From assembly GCA_937877515.1 (NCBI GenBank), contig CALFIX010000018.1:1-64000 (forward strand): a stretch of DNA of 64,000 bases, read 5' to 3'. Source of the DNA: an uncultured Treponema sp. Its GTDB lineage: Bacteria > Spirochaetota > Spirochaetia > Treponematales > Treponemataceae. A program made the translations under genes and the position numbers. Under the pieces are notes generated by a model. That model saw nothing but the letters and a program-made list of their open reading frames with translations. It searched no databases and had not been told where the DNA came from. Positions 17,028 to 25,605 of the stretch are shown here, piece after piece. Positions within the stretch are counted from its first letter, which is position 1. Every line of letters begins with the position of its first letter.

Positions 17028-18158
17028 TCAGTCTAGTTCCATAATAACAAGACGATACATACCGTCTGTGTCTCGAACCCACTTAATATCTTCTACCTGT
17101 ACCTGACCTGCCTTACCAACTTCAAGACTGTAAGAAGAAAGACCTGCAATTACCTGAATCTTTAAAGAGTTTACATTACTCATCCAAAGTCTGATTCCAT
17201 TGCTGGAGCTTACGTTTACAACCTCACCGTTTGTGTAATAGCCTTCTACAGCTTCCTTACGGTCAGAACGATAACGGAAAAGACAAGAACCTCTAAAGGA
17301 AACATTTACAGTAAAAGGATAGGCTCTTGTGTCTTCGTGAATAACCTGCTGCTTTGTTCCGTCTTTTACAGAAGTAATGACAGGAACTTCATTACTTACG
17401 TCAGGTTCTTCCATATCAGAAGAATCTGCACTTACAACGACACCAGTAAATGCATCAGGATCTTTTGCAAGCATGCGAACCTCTGCACCATGAGAAGCAT
17501 CGTTTGAACTTACATCGCTAACATACAGAATAAAGTCATGCTTACCGTCGCCATTTATGTCCAGTTCACGTTCTTCAGAAAGTTCAATTACCTGAGAGCC
17601 GCTTGGAGTTTCTACAGTAAATGAACCGAGTGTGTTGCTTACAGTAAGAACAATGTTTCCTTTACCACTTGGATCCGGAACAATTATCTGGTCGCCTATA
17701 TAAAGTCTATGGGTTTCAAGCTTTCCACTAAACGCATACTCATGAGTCTTTGCTGTTTCTGCAAGCGTTAAAGCCTTTTGCTTTTGAACCTCCGGAACAT
17801 TGAACACAGCAAAGAAAAGATATGCGCCAATTCCTAAAACTACTGCAGCAGAAGCAATAACAATTAAAGGAACTAAAAATTTTGACTTTTTGTGTTCCAG
17901 CAACTCTACAGGAGGAGGAGCTTCCTGAATTTTCTTTGCATGATAAAGTTTAATTAACTCTTCACTGTCTATTCCAAGATAGTCGCAGTAATTTTTTAAA
18001 AAACCAATTAAATATGGTTCGCCAGGAAAAACATCATTATCTTCTGATTCTAATCCGTCTATATACTGCCGGGCAATTGATGTTTCCCTAACAACCTGCT
18101 CTATTTCTAATTTTTTATCTTCTCTGGCTTTTTTTAAAAGTGAACCGTAGCTTTCCAT
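17028..18158 (-). CDS. RodZ-like protein (cytoplasmic HTH plus one membrane helix)
   Basis: A 376-residue protein with an N-terminal helix-turn-helix of the RodZ/HTH_25 type (residues 1-75: SYGSLLKKAREDK, SIARQYIDGLE), a linker and one membrane helix at about 93-117. A periplasmic region of some 250 residues follows, mostly beta and ending in a DUF4115-like domain. RodZ-type proteins link MreB to the cell-wall machinery. The Asp/Gly-rich stretch ELDINGDGKHDF resembles a Ca-binding loop and is unusual. GGAG precedes the ATG. It stands between the lolA-like gene (6 bp upstream) and rimO. Confidence 0.75.
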   Translation of the reverse strand: MESYGSLLKKAREDKKLEIEQVVRETSIARQYIDGLESEDNDVFPGEPYLIGFLKNYCDYLGIDSEELIKLYHAKKIQEAPPPVELLEHKKSKFLVPLIVIASAAVVLGIGAYLFFAVFNVPEVQKQKALTLAETAKTHEYAFSGKLETHRLYIGDQIIVPDPSGKGNIVLTVSNTLGSFTVETPSGSQVIELSEERELDINGDGKHDFILYVSDVSSNDASHGAEVRMLAKDPDAFTGVVVSADSSDMEEPDVSNEVPVITSVKDGTKQQVIHEDTRAYPFTVNVSFRGSCLFRYRSDRKEAVEGYYTNGEVVNVSSSNGIRLWMSNVNSLKIQVIAGLSSYSLEVGKAGQVQVEDIKWVRDTDGMYRLVIMELD

Positions 18159-18164
18159 TATGAC

Positions 18165-18836
18165 TTACTCCGAAAAAAGAAAGTTATTATATTCGTTAGC
18201 ACTTGATGGCGGTTCATAAATAAATCGCTGGTCATTCATATTTGTATTCAACTTATAATTATAAAAGTCAAATGTAAAGGTTTCGTTTTGCGGAGTTGTT
18301 GCAATAACACGACGCACAAGCAATGTAGAACTTTCTACAGAAATTTTTATCTCCGAAAAAGCTTCACTTGCAGAACGACGGTAAAATATAAGATTTACAA
18401 CCATCTCATCACTACCGTCTTCTAAAGGAACTGCATCCTGTCCAGTCTCGTAGGCAACAGTATAATAACGGCGTAATAAATTTAACCCCTGTGGAGTTGC
18501 AGCAGAAGCACCTGAAGAACTTACAGACTGCTCAAGAATTGCACTTGCACCCGGCAGATAAATTGTAAGATCATCTCCATTAAACAAAAAAACCTGTTCT
18601 GCAGGCTCTGTAAAATCTATGCGAAGCATTTCCGGACGCTTAAAACTTACCTTTCCAGACATTTGTGAACCGTTAACACTAATATCAACATCAGCTTCGT
18701 AATCAGAAATTGTTGCATAATGGTCACTTACACTTTTAAAAAAATCACTAGCAGTAGTAATTCCCTGCGCAGAAATTGAAGTAAAAGAAAATATAAAAAA
18801 CGCACTAAGGGCAGTAAATTTTGCCTTTTTAAGCAT
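18165..18836 (-). CDS. LolA-like outer-membrane lipoprotein carrier
   Basis: A 223-residue secreted protein with a signal peptide (MLKKAKFTALSAFFIFSFTS, cleaved after about SAQ) and a LolA-like half-barrel: ISDYEADVDISVNGSQMSGKVSFKRP, MLRIDFTEPAEQVFLFNGDDLTIYLP. LolA shuttles lipoproteins across the periplasm; spirochaetes have many lipoproteins, so the role fits, though Treponema LolA-like proteins are divergent. The frame is open 20 codons upstream; 18836 is chosen because GAGG precedes that ATG and a signal peptide starts there. Confidence 0.75.
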   Translation of the reverse strand: MLKKAKFTALSAFFIFSFTSISAQGITTASDFFKSVSDHYATISDYEADVDISVNGSQMSGKVSFKRPEMLRIDFTEPAEQVFLFNGDDLTIYLPGASAILEQSVSSSGASAATPQGLNLLRRYYTVAYETGQDAVPLEDGSDEMVVNLIFYRRSASEAFSEIKISVESSTLLVRRVIATTPQNETFTFDFYNYKLNTNMNDQRFIYEPPSSANEYNNFLFSE

Positions 18837-18932
18837 AAAAATACCTCGTAAAAAACAACGAATTATAATATGTAAATATAACAGATTGGGCAACACTCTG
18901 CAACTAGCGAGATTTTCACAACTATACTTTTA

Positions 18933-20045
18933 TCACAACTTTACAATTTTGTTCTTAATTTCTTCTAAAACAGTAAGAGCATTAATTCCGGTTTGAAGAG
19001 TAGATTTTAAAGGAGCTATACCATCTAAAAAATCAACTGCATTTTGCACCATATTTGCAAAATAAAGAGTTTTTTTAGGAGGCTTTATATCTTTATCTGC
19101 AGTAAGAGAATAAAAGCCTGTATAAAGCTTAGACTCCTCTCTCTTATAGCATTTTAAAAATCCGTTTCCTATGCAGACTCTGCCTTCTGTTCCCGTAATT
19201 ATAATTTCAAAGTCAAAAAATCTGGAAGCACCATTTATATAAATATTTACATCAGGACAGGCATCTGTTTTATAATGAGCGTTAAGACTGCGTACAAGGC
19301 CTTTACTGTCTTTATAAAAGCCTGTAATCGCAGGATTATTTAAAATAGAGTTTTCTAATTTTACTTCTCCGTTAGCAGACAGAGCCCTGTTTAGTAATCC
19401 ACCTTTACCGGCAGCTTCACGTACGGTTGAAGGTTTTTCTCCTTCCAAAAAATAAAGCACGGCGTCTACTAAATGAGTTCCATCATGTATAAGGCTGTAT
19501 GCGCCAGAATCCTCTTCGTTAGGATTATATACACAGAGAGAGGAACTAAGTTTAGCGTCAATGCTTTGCAAGGAACCGATATTTTTTATGTATTCCCCTG
19601 CAATTTTATAATCTTCTGCAAAACGCCTTTCATGATTAACCAGTACAGGTACGTTATTCCGCTCTGCCTCACTTTGTATGCGCAAAGCCTCTTTTATATT
19701 TAAGGCTACAGGTTTTTCTAAAATAACAAGACTGGGATTTGAAACTATGGCATTTATCGCTTCCCGTTCATGACTGGATTCATTTACTGCAATAGTTACA
19801 ATGTCAAGTTTTTGACGGGCATATAAGTCTGCACTGTCACGATAAATTAAAGTTTTCTTATTGGCATTATGCCACTCTGTCAAAGTAAGAGGGTCCCTGT
19901 CGCAGCCTGCAACAAGGCGGATTCGAGAATTGTCATTTAATGCCATTGTGTGGCTTGCAGGCTGTTCACGCTTTTTGTCTAATCCTAAGGAATAACCAAT
20001 GCGTCCACAGCCTACAAGTGCCGCTTCGTAAATTTTTTGTGCCAA
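18933..20045 (-). CDS. Gfo/Idh/MocA-family oxidoreductase
   Basis: A 370-residue NAD(P)-dependent oxidoreductase. ALVGCGRIGYSLG is the nucleotide-binding turn, and EKPVALNIKEAL matches the family EKP motif with the catalytic Lys. The C-terminal alpha/beta domain follows, with HDGTHLVDAVLYFL providing a candidate catalytic His. The substrate is not identifiable from sequence; sugar or inositol derivatives are typical. The start is TTG, directly after the purB stop codon, so translation is probably coupled to purB although the functions look unrelated. Confidence 0.8.
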   Translation of the reverse strand: MAQKIYEAALVGCGRIGYSLGLDKKREQPASHTMALNDNSRIRLVAGCDRDPLTLTEWHNANKKTLIYRDSADLYARQKLDIVTIAVNESSHEREAINAIVSNPSLVILEKPVALNIKEALRIQSEAERNNVPVLVNHERRFAEDYKIAGEYIKNIGSLQSIDAKLSSSLCVYNPNEEDSGAYSLIHDGTHLVDAVLYFLEGEKPSTVREAAGKGGLLNRALSANGEVKLENSILNNPAITGFYKDSKGLVRSLNAHYKTDACPDVNIYINGASRFFDFEIIITGTEGRVCIGNGFLKCYKREESKLYTGFYSLTADKDIKPPKKTLYFANMVQNAVDFLDGIAPLKSTLQTGINALTVLEEIKNKIVKL

Positions 20046-21467
20046 TTACTTCATTAACTCAGCATATTTTTGAGCAAGACGCTTGCTCTTAACAGCAGCA
20101 AGCCCGTGATAACGGGCAGGATCTTCAAAGAAGTTAGCCGGGTCTTCAACACCGAGTTTTTCAAGTTGTGCCGTAATTTTTTCGTATGCTTCCGTGTGAG
20201 TTTTTAAAACCTCAAAGAAAGTTTTTCCTGTCTGCTCAGCCTCAAGCGTAATTTTGCGGATTACTTCATGACCGTCATTTACGCCGGCTTCTCCAAGCAG
20301 AATGTAGGCCGGTTCTGCTAAAACGCCACCCTTAACTTTTCCGCCTGCACCTGCAAGGTTACGTGCCATGGCTTCCCTGTCTGCCTGAAGACCTGAAACT
20401 ACGCTGTTCATACGGGCAACAGCCATTGTAAAGCCTGAAACGTAGTCAGAAATAAAGCGCTGACTTGCAGAGTTTGTTAAGTCTCTCTGGTGCTCAGAAA
20501 TCTGATCCATGTAGAATGTAATTACGCGCGGACACATTGCCTTCCATAAACTCTTTACGTGCTCTGAGTTCCAGGGGTTTCTCTTCTGAGGCATCGTGCT
20601 GGATCCAACCTGTGTACTTGCAAAGTATTCAAACACTTCTCCAATTTCGCTTCTCTGTAAGTTACGGAGGTCATCTGCAAGATTTGCAATTATTCCGAAT
20701 GCAACATTCATCTCCAGAAGAAGGCGCAGAAGATATTCTGGCTCTACAAGCTGGTTTGAATATTCACTTGGTTCAAGTCCTAAAAATTCCAAGTATGTTT
20801 TTTCTAAAAGCTCAGGGTCTTTTACAATCATGCTAGGACCGTTATAGCTTCCTACAGGACCGGCAAGCTTTCCCTTAAGCTGATTTGAAAGCTCTTCAAT
20901 ACGTAAAATTGATTTTCCAAGCCGGCTTACAAATTCTGCAATGCTCCATCCAAATGTAATGGGAACAGCATGCTGACCGTGAGTGCGTCCAACCTGAGGA
21001 GTTTCTGCCTCTCGTTCTGCAATTGCACAAAGATTTTTTTCTAGCTTTTTAAGCTCTGGAAGTACAACATTTTGTGTAACGTCTCTCATGCGGCAGCTTA
21101 ACGCTGTGTCTAAGATGTCTACGCTTGTTGCTCCAAGGTGAACGTAAGGACCTATGTCTTCCGGAACCTTTGTCTTCATTACGTTTACAAGGGCTCTAAT
21201 GTTGTGCTTTGTTTTTTCTTCCTCTTTGTAAACTTCTTCAGGGTCAATGTTTTCTGCAACATCATCAAGCATCTTTGTCTGTTCAGCAGTTAAAAGACCG
21301 CGTAGTTTTAAGTGAGCTTTTACTAACGCGGCTTCTGCCTTTGCACAACTTTTTATGCTTGCACTTTCAGAAATATATGAAGAAAGTCCTTCGAATGCAG
21401 CCGCCTCAGAAAGAGAGTAGCGGTGGTCTATACAAGAAAGGTTATCAAAAATGTTACGTGTTTCCAT
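20046..21467 (-). CDS. purB: Adenylosuccinate lyase PurB
   Basis: A purine enzyme of about 473 residues in the fumarase/aspartase superfamily; it removes fumarate from SAICAR and adenylosuccinate. The substrate motif TSVDILDTAL, the QVGRTHGQHAVPITFG block with the catalytic His, and the flexible signature loop GSSTMPQKRNPWNSE with the catalytic Ser are present. The open frame extends to 21503, but a promoter occupies that stretch (-10 at 21480-21475), placing transcription start next to the ATG at 21467. The alternative ATG at 21476 overlaps the -10 and is unlikely. Confidence 0.92.
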   Translation of the reverse strand: METRNIFDNLSCIDHRYSLSEAAAFEGLSSYISESASIKSCAKAEAALVKAHLKLRGLLTAEQTKMLDDVAENIDPEEVYKEEEKTKHNIRALVNVMKTKVPEDIGPYVHLGATSVDILDTALSCRMRDVTQNVVLPELKKLEKNLCAIAEREAETPQVGRTHGQHAVPITFGWSIAEFVSRLGKSILRIEELSNQLKGKLAGPVGSYNGPSMIVKDPELLEKTYLEFLGLEPSEYSNQLVEPEYLLRLLLEMNVAFGIIANLADDLRNLQRSEIGEVFEYFASTQVGSSTMPQKRNPWNSEHVKSLWKAMCPRVITFYMDQISEHQRDLTNSASQRFISDYVSGFTMAVARMNSVVSGLQADREAMARNLAGAGGKVKGGVLAEPAYILLGEAGVNDGHEVIRKITLEAEQTGKTFFEVLKTHTEAYEKITAQLEKLGVEDPANFFEDPARYHGLAAVKSKRLAQKYAELMK

Positions 21468-21474
21468 GCGTGGC

Positions 21475-21503
21475 ATTATGCAAGAAACTGCATAAATTTT
21501 CAA
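21475..21503 (-). promoter_or_regulatory. purB promoter; leaderless start
   Basis: Minus strand TTGAAA (21503-21498), 17 bp, CATAAT (21480-21475), then 7 bases to the ATG at 21467. No Shine-Dalgarno sequence is present. It also marks the end of the sigma-factor unit upstream, which has its own terminator. Confidence 0.7.
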
Positions 21504-21547
21504 TAGTACTTAAGCAAATTGCATTGCACTTTAGTAAACATGCCGCT

Positions 21548-21587
21548 TAAAAGCCTAAGCCCTTTTTTGCGTTCATTTTTTTAGGCT
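21548..21587 (-). terminator. Terminator of the sigma-factor gene
   Basis: AGCCTAA (21587-21581 on the minus strand) pairs with TTAGGCT (21558-21552), followed by TTTT. The left arm contains the sigma-factor stop codon. The loop is about 22 bases. It separates the sigma gene from purB. Confidence 0.6.
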
Positions 21588-22420
21588 ACGTAAGCTTCCA
21601 GACGATTCATTCTTGCAGGATGCTGCATACGAACCAAGGCACGTTTTTCTATTTGACGAATACGCTCTTTTGTAAGGTTACAGACATCTCCAACCTCTTT
21701 TAAGCTCATGGGCTTTGAGCCGTCAAGACCATAGCGGAGGCGCAAAACCTTTTCTTCGTTTGGCTTTAAAGTGCTTAGGACGTCATCAATGTCATTCTTT
21801 AAAGCATCATTCATTGCTCTTTCTTCAGGACGAGCATTTTGAGTGTCTTCTAAGAAGTCTCCAAGAGTGCTTGACTTTGAGTCAGAAACGGCAACACGAG
21901 CGTCCAGGCTAACCATTTCGCGACTGATATTAAGCATTTCGCGTACATGAGAAGCTTCCATTCCAAGAATCTCACCTATTTCCATTATTTCCTGCTCTTC
22001 GGTCTTGTGGCCGGAAACAGCTTTCTTAGCTTTTTCTATCTGAACAAGCTCATTTGCACGGTTTAGAGGCAGGCGAATTGCACGGCTCTTTTCACAAACA
22101 GATTTTAAGATGCTCTGACGAATCCACCAGACTGCATAAGAAATAAAGTGATAGCCCTTAGTTACATCAAAGCGGTCTATTGCAGTAATAAGGCCGATGT
22201 TGCCTTCACTTATTAAATCTATTAAATCTATTCCCCTGTTCTGATATTTTTTTGCAACATTTACAACAAATCTAAGATTGGCATTTACAATTTTATCTTT
22301 TGCAGCTTTATCTCCGTTTTTAGCTTTTATAGCAAGCTCTGTTTCTTCTTCGCGACTTAAAAGTGGAATACGGTTAATTTCCTTAAGATACATGTTAAGA
22401 ACATTTTCGTCGTTTAGCAT
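21581..22420 (-). CDS. Sigma-70 family factor lacking region 1.1 (RpoS/SigA-like)
   Basis: A 279-residue sigma factor with regions 1.2 (NMYLKEINRIPLLSREEE), 2 (NLRFVVNVAKKYQNRGIDLIDLISEGNIGL, then KGYHFISYAVWWIRQ in 2.3-2.4), 3 and 4 (EEKVLRLRYGL, LKEVGDVCNLTKERIRQIEKRAL). It has no region 1.1 and no non-conserved insertion, so it resembles group 2 factors rather than full RpoD. T. pallidum has a similar gene next to groES (TP1012, as I recall). GGAGG precedes the ATG. A near-consensus sigma-54 promoter lies about 37-54 bases upstream, suggesting RpoN-dependent expression as with Borrelia rpoS. Confidence 0.88.
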   Translation of the reverse strand: MLNDENVLNMYLKEINRIPLLSREEETELAIKAKNGDKAAKDKIVNANLRFVVNVAKKYQNRGIDLIDLISEGNIGLITAIDRFDVTKGYHFISYAVWWIRQSILKSVCEKSRAIRLPLNRANELVQIEKAKKAVSGHKTEEQEIMEIGEILGMEASHVREMLNISREMVSLDARVAVSDSKSSTLGDFLEDTQNARPEERAMNDALKNDIDDVLSTLKPNEEKVLRLRYGLDGSKPMSLKEVGDVCNLTKERIRQIEKRALVRMQHPARMNRLEAYVA

Positions 22421-22456
22421 TTACTGCCTCCGTATAAAAGTAATACACCTTATACA

Positions 22457-22474
22457 TAGCAACTTCTGTGCCAA
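22457..22474 (-). promoter_or_regulatory. Sigma-54 (RpoN) promoter of the sigma-factor gene
   Basis: Minus strand TTGGCAC-AGAAG-TTGCTA. The -24 GG and -12 GC dinucleotides are exactly 10 bases apart and both flanking blocks match the sigma-54 consensus TGGCAC-N5-TTGC. Transcription would start near 22447, leaving a leader of about 27 bases with the GGAGG ribosome site. No comparable sigma-70 promoter is visible there. Confidence 0.78.
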
Positions 22475-22612
22475 CTTTTATTTTTACCAAAATTATTAGA
22501 TTTTTACACTGATTTTTAAAATTTATGGGTTTTTATAGCCTTTTTACTAAATTTTGTGCATCATTTTGACACACTGCTTATTTTTTTAATTGATTTTTGA
22601 GTCATTTTGATG
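22475..22612 (-). promoter_or_regulatory. AT-rich region upstream of the sigma-54 promoter, with a dyad
   Basis: Non-coding. It is very AT-rich and holds an inverted pair GTGCATCA (22556-22563) and TGATGCAC (22608-22615), each next to the direct repeat TCATTTTGA. These lie about 85-145 bp upstream of the -24 element, the usual position for enhancer-binding-protein sites. Binding is inferred only. Confidence 0.4.
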
Positions 22613-22697
22613 CACCTACGCGGGATTGGAGCACCTTTAGTTGAGGCTGCCGGAAGGCAGCCTCAATGAGACGCAAGGCGAAGTGCGGAAAGCCCGT
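22613..22697 (-). repeat. GC-rich interspersed element, copy 2
   Basis: Read on the minus strand it begins ACGGGCTTTCCG and ends CAATCCCGCGTAGGTG, closely matching the copy at 36019-36102. Its centre is a perfect hairpin with 11-bp arms, TTGAGGCTGCC (22641-22651) and GGCAGCCTCAA (22656-22666), and a 4-base loop. It lies between groES and the sigma-factor gene. Confidence 0.7.
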
Positions 22698-22726
22698 ACC
22701 CTGCAGCCCTAAATGTTAAATGTAAG

Positions 22727-22772
22727 AAAAAGCTCTTTACAGGTTTGTTACCGTCTTAAAAAAGAACTTTTT
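22727..22772 (-). terminator. groES terminator
   Basis: Minus strand AAAAAGTTCTTT (22772-22761) pairs with AAAGAGCTTTTT (22738-22727) with one G-U pair, followed by T-rich sequence. It begins right after the groES stop codon. Confidence 0.65.
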
Positions 22773-22773
22773 A

Positions 22774-23046
22774 CTACTCTATAACGGCAATAATGTCTGA
22801 CTGCTTAAGAATAAGATAATCTGCACCGTCTATTTTGATACTTGTTCCAGCATACTTGTCATAAAGAATTTTTTCTCCAACCTTCACAATAATCGGATCC
22901 TTTTCCGTTCCCGGACCCACAGCTTCTACAGTTGCCTGCTGAGTTTTTTCTTGTGCCTGAGTTGGAATAATAATTCCGCCGGCTGTTTTTGATTCTGCTT
23001 CTACCTGCTTTACCAGTACACGGTCTGCTAAAGGTCTAACTTTCAT
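22774..23046 (-). CDS. groES: Co-chaperonin GroES
   Basis: The 90-residue 10-kDa lid of the GroEL folding chamber. MKVRPLADRVLVK, the mobile loop ESKTAGGIIIPTQAQEK (residues about 17-33) and the YDKYAGTSIKIDGADYLILKQSDIIAVIE end are standard. groEL is not adjacent in this window, and no CIRCE heat-shock operator is visible in the 63-bp gap to the upstream gene. A TTGACG near 23117 could be the -35 of its own promoter. GGAGG precedes the ATG. Confidence 0.96.
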   Translation of the reverse strand: MKVRPLADRVLVKQVEAESKTAGGIIIPTQAQEKTQQATVEAVGPGTEKDPIIVKVGEKILYDKYAGTSIKIDGADYLILKQSDIIAVIE

Positions 23047-23109
23047 TATATGCCTCCGAAAAGTTTTATTAAGTTCTTAATGTTTATAGTAAGATAATAA
23101 ATTTTTATG

Positions 23110-25116
23110 TTATTCGTCAACGTTTATTTTTTTTAAAAGTAAATGTGCCCTGTTATGATTTGGATTAAAGGAGAGTGCATGCTGCAAACTTAAAATCGAG
23201 CTTCTTACGTCTCCGCGGGAAAACTGTAAAACTGCCATCCTGTATAGAATTTCTGCTTTAAGTTCCGGCTCTACAGCCCTGGACTCTGCTTTTCTTAAAA
23301 CCTCCAGCGCTTCCTCATCATTGTCCTTGCTTGAATAGAGAACTCCTAAATTTACCAGGGCATTTATTATAATTTTATTCTGTTTAGAATTTTTAGAAAC
23401 AGGAGTCACACCTGAGTAATGCTCCACAATGTAGGTGTAAAGTCTTATTGCAACATCCATTCTGGAAAGAGGCGTATTTTTTAGTTTTACCCCGCTTGTA
23501 GCATAAAACCAGGCCGCATATTCGCACTGCCAGAGAGAAAGTTTTTCTGGATTATCAGAAAGAACAAAGTCCTCTTCGTCTGCAAACTGCTTACTCAGAT
23601 TTTCAAAAAAGAAGGTTCTGGCTTCTTCTACAAAACCGCATTGCACTAAGGTTACCGTTACCCACTTTATAAACTCTTCATCGTAACATGAGTTTTCATT
23701 ACGATGCTTTTCTAAAACCTCCCAAACATGAGAGGCTTTTTCGCTGAATGTTTTTTGACTCTCAAGCAATGATAAAAAATTTTCTCTAAGCACAATAAGT
23801 GAAGCAGATGGCTCCTGCTCTATGGCTTTATTTATTCGGTACAATGCTTCGGACGGCAAAACAGAAATGGTTCTGTCCCGTTTTTCCATTTCCATTGTCT
23901 TTAGGCCGGACTTTCTAAGGGTTTTAGAAATTTCGTCTTCTTCCGGAATATTTAAGGTTTCCAGTGCCAGAGATGCATATAATGCTAGAAATTTTTCGTT
24001 TGTCGGGTAAAGGTCTAAAAGGCCTGCCAGAAGAGAATACATTTCTTTTTTATCTGAAGTTTCCCTTTCGTATAAAAGGGAATTTAACGTAAGCAAAGTA
24101 AAAAGATTATTCCAGTCCCTTTCTTCCCTTAAAGCTTTCTCTGAAGGCAAAACCTGCTGCTGACGTTTTTCTGAATAAACAGAAGGAGAGTTTATTTTTA
24201 ATTCTTTAGCGTTGTAATAAGTGTCTATAATAAGGGAACGCTCTTCATGAGCATTTTTTTCTTCATTTAACATAACATAGGCGTCAGAAAGCAGAGCCTG
24301 GCATTTTATAAAGTCTAGGCGAGTAACAGGAAGTTTTTTTGCATTCTGTAAAACTTTTACTGCCTTAGAGAAGTTTCCGGCTGAATAATTTATGTTACCC
24401 CAAAAAAATGCTTCTTTTTGAGTTTTTACTTCTTCCGGACAAAGAAGTCCGGCTTCCGACATCTGACCGTTTAAGGCATAAATGACCGCAGCATTTACAA
24501 GCCATACGTCTTTTTGAGAATACATGGAAGCACTCTTGTAAACCGGTATAAAACGACGGTCTGTATAATTAACTTCCGTAAAAGGCAGTGAGCCTTTTTT
24601 ATTTTTGGGTAACTTTAAGGGCAGGGAAAACAACTGGTCGCAGGAAAAAACATTTGTAAGGCTTAAAGTTAAAAGTGCTTCTGCATACAGGGGTGCATAA
24701 CGTGTTTCTTTTAGACATTCGCTTGCATTTAAGGCCTTTACAAGATTATCTGTCTCCTTTGGAGCTGAATGTAAGAGAAAATAAACATACACTGCAGAAA
24801 GCTCCGGATTTTCTGGAAGCTTCTTTAGAGAAAGCTCCAGGTAATTTTGGGCAAGAGCATTTTCGCCCATTAAGGCATAGCGCTTATAAACTCCAAGCCT
24901 GTCGTAAGAGGAATAGGCTTTTTTACCGAGCGTCTTTAATTCTTTTATTGCAAGGGCAGTGTCTCCCTGCAAAATAAAAGCATCTACAGCCTCCAGACGG
25001 GAAGCAAAAGAAACACTCTCTGAATGTGTTGAACAGGAAACAAAAAGTGGCAACGCCACTGTTGCCACCATAAGAGAAATATAGAAAAACCTTCGTAAAG
25101 TTTTACATGCTAACAA
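23110..25116 (-). CDS. TPR-repeat lipoprotein
   Basis: A 668-residue predicted lipoprotein: a basic, hydrophobic signal (KTLRRFFYISLMVATVALPL) with the lipobox LFVSC near residue 28, then helical tetratricopeptide-like repeats along the whole length, clearest at the C terminus (ALVNLGVLYSSKDNDEEALE, ILYRMAVLQFSRGDVRSSIL). Such proteins act as envelope scaffolds; no enzyme domain is seen. The start is TTG at 25116, overlapping the nusB stop by 7 bases. It occupies the place of the hypothetical gene between groES and nusB in T. pallidum, as I recall that order. Confidence 0.75.
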   Translation of the reverse strand: MLACKTLRRFFYISLMVATVALPLFVSCSTHSESVSFASRLEAVDAFILQGDTALAIKELKTLGKKAYSSYDRLGVYKRYALMGENALAQNYLELSLKKLPENPELSAVYVYFLLHSAPKETDNLVKALNASECLKETRYAPLYAEALLTLSLTNVFSCDQLFSLPLKLPKNKKGSLPFTEVNYTDRRFIPVYKSASMYSQKDVWLVNAAVIYALNGQMSEAGLLCPEEVKTQKEAFFWGNINYSAGNFSKAVKVLQNAKKLPVTRLDFIKCQALLSDAYVMLNEEKNAHEERSLIIDTYYNAKELKINSPSVYSEKRQQQVLPSEKALREERDWNNLFTLLTLNSLLYERETSDKKEMYSLLAGLLDLYPTNEKFLALYASLALETLNIPEEDEISKTLRKSGLKTMEMEKRDRTISVLPSEALYRINKAIEQEPSASLIVLRENFLSLLESQKTFSEKASHVWEVLEKHRNENSCYDEEFIKWVTVTLVQCGFVEEARTFFFENLSKQFADEEDFVLSDNPEKLSLWQCEYAAWFYATSGVKLKNTPLSRMDVAIRLYTYIVEHYSGVTPVSKNSKQNKIIINALVNLGVLYSSKDNDEEALEVLRKAESRAVEPELKAEILYRMAVLQFSRGDVRSSILSLQHALSFNPNHNRAHLLLKKINVDE

Positions 25117-25595
25117 GAAGCAATCTCTTTGTGCACATTGTCCAGCACGGCATTTATAAACTTAAACGAATCGTCAGAGCCGTAGTCTTTTGCAATTGCA
25201 ATAGCTTCATCTATAACGATTGAATGGTGAATTTCCTTTTGATACAAAAGAGAAAACACGCTAATGCGGAGTACTGCAAGAGAAACTCTGTTAAGGCGGT
25301 CAAAGTCCCACTTGTCTGAAATATGTTTTTTTATAAGTGTATCTATTTCTTCCAGATGATTTACTGTGCCGGAAATAAGAATACGAGCAAAATCTTCTGA
25401 GTCAGAAGAAGGCTCTTCCTTGTTTTCTTTTACAGGCTCTATAAATGACTTTTCGTCTTTTAAAGCATCATCGGCATTTTCCTCTGAAGAATCATGAGCC
25501 CACTCTAATTTTAAAAGGTTCTCAAGTTCTTCCTTACCAATGTCATAAGAGTACAGAGCCTGAACAGCAAGAATTCTTCCCTTTCTACGTGACAC
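25110..25595 (-). CDS. nusB: Transcription antitermination factor NusB
   Basis: A 161-residue all-helical RNA-binding protein that works with NusE/S10 in rRNA antitermination. SRRKGRILAVQALYSYD at the start and WDFDRLNRVSLAVLRISVFSL, SIVIDEAIAIAKDYGSDDSFKFINAVLDNV at the end are typical. An acidic insertion of about 35 residues (approximately 38-72) makes it longer than most NusB proteins. It is followed by the overlapping TPR lipoprotein gene and preceded by the PPIase gene 10 bp away. Confidence 0.92.
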   Translation of the reverse strand: MSRRKGRILAVQALYSYDIGKEELENLLKLEWAHDSSEENADDALKDEKSFIEPVKENKEEPSSDSEDFARILISGTVNHLEEIDTLIKKHISDKWDFDRLNRVSLAVLRISVFSLLYQKEIHHSIVIDEAIAIAKDYGSDDSFKFINAVLDNVHKEIASC

Positions 25596-25605
25596 GTTTT
25601 ACCCC

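Noticed and set aside
20537..20847. Two plus-strand open frames inside purB
   Set aside because: They lie antisense to conserved PurB motifs, overlap each other and show no protein-like features.
22440..22474. Sigma-70 promoter for the sigma-factor gene (TTGCTA-17-TTTTAT)
   Set aside because: The -10 is poor, while the sigma-54 match in the same place is nearly perfect.
23047..23109. Expected CIRCE heat-shock operator upstream of groES
   Set aside because: I looked for the inverted repeat TTAGCACTC...GAGTGCTAA and did not see it.
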